Shown here: positions 48,045 through 50,386 of the stretch, piece by piece
Layout of the letters: each line of letters begins with the position of its first letter
How positions within the stretch are numbered: the first letter of the stretch is position 1
Made by a program: the position numbers and the translations under genes
From: JANMDU01 sp043755865
Lineage (GTDB): Bacteria; Pseudomonadota; Gammaproteobacteria; Burkholderiales; Burkholderiaceae_C
Direction of reading: 5' to 3'
Length of the DNA: 50,386 nt
Assembly: GCA_043755865.1 (NCBI GenBank)
Contig: JAYUSD010000072.1
Location: forward strand, 1-50,386
Notes under the pieces: generated by a model
Seen by the model: only the letters and a program-made list of their open reading frames with translations
The model's database searches: none
Told to the model about the DNA's origin: nothing

Positions 48045-48098
48045 CCTGAATTGATAGCAAGCTACGCTTTATTTATGCCGGCGTATCGGCATTTTGAC
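48045..48098 (-). repeat. GCCGGC repeat, copy 17 (3' end of aceK)
   Basis: The plus strand reads GAATTGATAGCAAGCTACGC then TTTATTTATGCCGGCGTATC. Sense to aceK; the repeat supplies the final ADTPA codons and the TAA stop. Confidence 0.85.
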
Positions 48099-49908
48099 GC
48101 ATCAACAGTTGCGCAAACCTTTTTTCGCGCTCATACGGAAACACATCATGCACATGCCCGGCTTTGATGCGATCCTTGTGGCTTTGCCAAAAAGCAGCAT
48201 CCAGTAAATCCGCATGATGCTGCATGAATACGCTGCGCACAGCGTCATTGCCAAGCAAGAAAGGCGCAAAGGTTTCGGGAAACACATCATTTTTTGCCAC
48301 GCTGTACCACACCTCGCCACTCATCTCGTCTTCTTCATTTCGCGGCGTCGGTACGCGGCGAAAATTGCAATCGCTGATGTATTCAATCTCGTCATAATCA
48401 TAAAACACCACCTTGCCGTGACGCGTCACACCAAAATTCTTCCAAAGCATGTCGCCAGGAAAGATGTTGGCGCGCACCAAATCTTTGATGGCATTGCCGT
48501 ATTCGATCACAGCTTTTTCAATCTGCCCCATGGCTTTCAATGCATCCTTCGGATCATCTTTCAGATCAAAGGCTTCTTGCAAATAAATGTTGAGCGGAAT
48601 CATGCGCCGCTCAATATAAAGATGCTTGATGATGACTTCTTCTTGCCCATCTTGATCGCGGTCTGAGATTTCCAATTGACTGGGGGCGAATTTCTTAATT
48701 TCTTCAATCAACCCATCTTCAAAGCGACTGCGCGGAAACGCCACTTCGCTGTATTCCAAAGTATCGGCCATGCGGCCCACGCGGTCATGCTGCTTGACGA
48801 GCAGATATTTTCCTTTGATCTGCTCGCGTGTGGTGTCTTTTTGCGGCGGATAATAGTCTTTGATGAGCTTAAACACATACGGAAAGCTGGGCAAATCAAA
48901 CACCAGCATCACCATGCCTTTGATGCCCGGCGCGATGCGAAATTTATCGGAGCTGTGGCGCTGGTGGTAGAGAAAATCGCGATAAAAAAGCGTCTTGCCT
49001 TGCTTGGCCAAGCCAAGCGCGTTATAAATTTCAGCGCGTGGTTTGCGTGGCATCAAGCTGCGCAGGAATTGCACATATGCGCTTGGGATTTCCATATCGA
49101 CCAGAAAATAGGCGCGCGCAAAGCTGAAAAGCATCAGCAAATCATCTTCGCCAAACAGGGCGGCATCAATGGCCAATTTGCCGCCTTCTTTGGTGTGAAG
49201 TAGAGGCAGGGCAAATGGCACTTCATTGAAACCATTGATGATCTTGCCAATAACGTAGGCCCCTTTGTTGCGAAAAAACAAATTGGAAAGCACTTGGATC
49301 TGAAAGTTGGCGCGCAAACGGATCCCGCTGAGCTTTGCCTCAAAAGCTTTCAATACAAAATTTGAATCACGCGGGAAATCTTCAAACGGCGTCAGCAATG
49401 CAAAATTTTCAATCGCGCGCCTGATGGTGTTTTCCAGCGTTTGGAAAGTGGGGTAATAAGCAAGATAAGTTTGCTGCGAGGCAGCTTCGTCATTTTCAAT
49501 GTATTCGGTGCTTACAGCCGGGCGCACAAAGATGAAATCGTTTTGGAAATAGGTGCGATGCAAAATTTTCGTCGTCACCGAATTAAAGAACGTTTCTGCT
49601 AGCTCGGGCTGATGGTGATTGATCAAGAGGCCAATGTAGTGCAGCTTGACCTGCTGCCAAATCTCCATCGGCTGCTCACCGGCCCTAAATTCTTTTTCCA
49701 ACCGAACCACAGCCTCTTTCACCCGCAGATCATAAAACTCAATCCGCTCACGCTGCGCCCTCTGCTGGCCATGCCAATCTTGCGTTTCAAAGCGATGCTT
49801 GGCGCGTTGACTTTCTGCTCTGAACAACTGATAGTGACGATTAAAGCCATCGAGCATGGCTCGGGCGATCTCGAAAGCGATGGTTGAGTCGAGGCGTTGG
49901 GGGAACAT
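48073..49908 (-). CDS. aceK: Isocitrate dehydrogenase kinase/phosphatase
   Basis: A bifunctional enzyme that phosphorylates and dephosphorylates isocitrate dehydrogenase, directing carbon between the TCA cycle and the glyoxylate bypass. 611 residues, normal for the family. Recognisable blocks are FRNKGAYVIGKI, the nucleotide-binding APGIKGMVMLVFDLPSFPYV, YYPPQKDTTREQIKGKYLLV, and the kinase loop GDMLWKNFGVTRHGKVVFYD with YDEIEY. No other glyoxylate genes are in the window. The last five codons and stop come from a GCCGGC repeat. Confidence 0.97.
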   Translation of the reverse strand: MFPQRLDSTIAFEIARAMLDGFNRHYQLFRAESQRAKHRFETQDWHGQQRAQRERIEFYDLRVKEAVVRLEKEFRAGEQPMEIWQQVKLHYIGLLINHHQPELAETFFNSVTTKILHRTYFQNDFIFVRPAVSTEYIENDEAASQQTYLAYYPTFQTLENTIRRAIENFALLTPFEDFPRDSNFVLKAFEAKLSGIRLRANFQIQVLSNLFFRNKGAYVIGKIINGFNEVPFALPLLHTKEGGKLAIDAALFGEDDLLMLFSFARAYFLVDMEIPSAYVQFLRSLMPRKPRAEIYNALGLAKQGKTLFYRDFLYHQRHSSDKFRIAPGIKGMVMLVFDLPSFPYVFKLIKDYYPPQKDTTREQIKGKYLLVKQHDRVGRMADTLEYSEVAFPRSRFEDGLIEEIKKFAPSQLEISDRDQDGQEEVIIKHLYIERRMIPLNIYLQEAFDLKDDPKDALKAMGQIEKAVIEYGNAIKDLVRANIFPGDMLWKNFGVTRHGKVVFYDYDEIEYISDCNFRRVPTPRNEEDEMSGEVWYSVAKNDVFPETFAPFLLGNDAVRSVFMQHHADLLDAAFWQSHKDRIKAGHVHDVFPYEREKRFAQLLMRQNADTPA

Positions 49909-50321
49909 ATTCGTATCCTACTGCTAGTTTGCGCTCTTAAGCCTGAGCCCGCCGACTGCGCTTGGGGCATCCCACTGCGCGAATGTCCTCCGGCTGGCGC
50001 TACGCGCGTGCCTCCCCCTTTACTTCGCTACGTGAGACACCCCAACCGCAGCCGGCAAGCTCATGCGGTTTTGTACAACGCGAGAGTGTGTGAGAACGAA
50101 TACTGTGCCTCGCTAATAACCACGAATCTGAAGCGTTGTGATTTGGGTATTTCACGTAGCGAGGTAAAAGGAGGAGCGCCAGCCGCAGGCCAGCGCGGGG
50201 GACACGAGCGCAGTGAAGTACCCGAAGCGCAATGCTTCAGGTTCGTAGCCGCGCGATCAAAAGCCTCAGAGTCTCTATAAAATTGATAGCGCCAAACATA
50301 GCAAATACGCCGGCTAACCCC
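49909..50321. other. Intergenic region upstream of aceK with REP-like pair and a GCCGGC repeat
   Basis: 413 nt without a gene. It contains an inverted pair of REP-like elements (49961-50043 and 50144-50227) and most of GCCGGC repeat copy 18. No promoter was assigned. A short open frame overlapping it is composed of these repeats. Confidence 0.65.
49961..50227. repeat. Inverted pair of REP-like elements
   Basis: Left element: CCCACTGCGCGAATGTCC, CGGCTGGCGCTACG, CTTTACTTCGCTACGTGAG. Right element in inverted form: TTCACGTAGCGAGGTAAAAG, GAGCGCCAGCCGCAGG, GACACGAGCGCAGTGAAG. Separated by about 100 nt. Confidence 0.75.
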
Positions 50322-50342
50322 CTATTTCGCTTTAAAAACAGC
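50273..50342 (-). repeat. GCCGGC repeat, copy 18
   Basis: The plus strand reads AAAATTGATAGCGCCAAACA then TAGCAAATACGCCGGCTAAC and CGCTTTAAAAACA. It overlaps the end of the last gene and provides its terminal VFKAK-like codons and stop. Confidence 0.85.
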
Positions 50343-50386
50343 ATCAATGGCCACTTTATAAGCCGGCAACACATCCGCCGCAGCAG
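50322..50386 (-). CDS. C-terminal end of an unidentified protein (partial)
   Basis: Only 20 codons plus a stop are visible: the frame ends AADVLPAYKVAIDAVFKAK, with TAG complementary to 50322-50324. Most of the gene lies to the right of the window, so the family cannot be named. The end overlaps GCCGGC repeat copy 18, so its last residues are probably repeat-derived. Confidence 0.5.
   Translation of the reverse strand, partial: AAADVLPAYKVAIDAVFKAK

Noticed and set aside
1..50386. CRISPR array, prophage or complete insertion sequence
   Set aside because: No regularly spaced identical direct repeats, cas, integrase, phage or transposase genes were seen; the short repeats present are irregularly scattered.

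Overview
The window looks like a chromosomal segment of a betaproteobacterium, most likely a Comamonadaceae-type Burkholderiales. This rests on protein sequence character and on familiar gene neighbourhoods: tpiA-secG-tRNA-Leu-nuoABCD, hisZ-purA-phosphoribosyltransferase, ilvB-ilvH-ilvC-pssA, and an RpoE-like sigma factor followed by DUF3619, DUF3106 and RDD genes. By eye the GC content is in the mid-fifties. The genus cannot be fixed from the sequence alone. No phage, complete insertion sequence or CRISPR array was seen. The genes are mostly housekeeping.

Layout. 1-8263 (minus strand): rpsO, pnp, a quinone oxidoreductase, tpiA, secG, tRNA-Leu(GAG), nuoA, nuoB, nuoC and the start of nuoD. 8684-12049: a DUF4397 lipoprotein, a two-gene ribbon-helix-helix/coiled-coil unit and a thioesterase. 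12150-17912 (minus): guaB, a LysM/BON protein, a Phd/PIN toxin-antitoxin pair, guaA and a serine hydrolase; guaB and guaA together make GMP from IMP. 18043-24687: a DUF4124 protein, methylglyoxal synthase, a PHB depolymerase with a basic tail, an RnfB-like ferredoxin, a DUF11 secreted protein and cystathionine beta-lyase. 24738-29625 (minus): hisZ, purA, a phosphoribosyltransferase and an AAA/DUF4143 ATPase. 29845-31968: small membrane or secreted proteins and a dense nest of repeats. 31966-36606 (minus): ilvB, ilvH, ilvC, pssA. 37026-40541: sigma factor, DUF3619, DUF3106, RDD protein, dgkA, LOG protein. 40571-50386: P-II, DUF1993, D-2-hydroxyacid dehydrogenase, MFS transporter, thymidine kinase, RNase D-like exonuclease, DUF6172, a degenerate GGDEF membrane receptor, aceK and the end of one more gene.

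The most striking content is repetitive DNA. (1) A roughly 45-70 nt interspersed repeat with a GCCGGC core (called here the GCCGGC repeat) occurs at least 18 times. Most copies lie directly at gene 3' ends in the sense orientation and several supply the stop codon. Four copies lie in frame inside protein genes (tpiA, guaA, metC, phaZ), all in the same orientation and reading frame, and encode an AG-x-x-x-AQSA peptide. Two weaker coding copies are in hisZ and the ferredoxin gene. This resembles the protein-coding palindromic elements of Rickettsia, but the sequence is different. (2) Five long imperfect hairpins built from CGCGAAA-type units sit in intergenic gaps, four of them between genes that look co-transcribed. 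(3) Arms of about 150 bp in inverted orientation flank a small membrane-protein gene at 31106-31847. (4) guaA also carries a second inserted repeat, the widespread CTTCGACAAGCTCAGGG element, and the quinone oxidoreductase carries an inserted tandem duplication. No exotic multi-gene system stands out; the unusual biology here is the family of repeats entering coding sequences.
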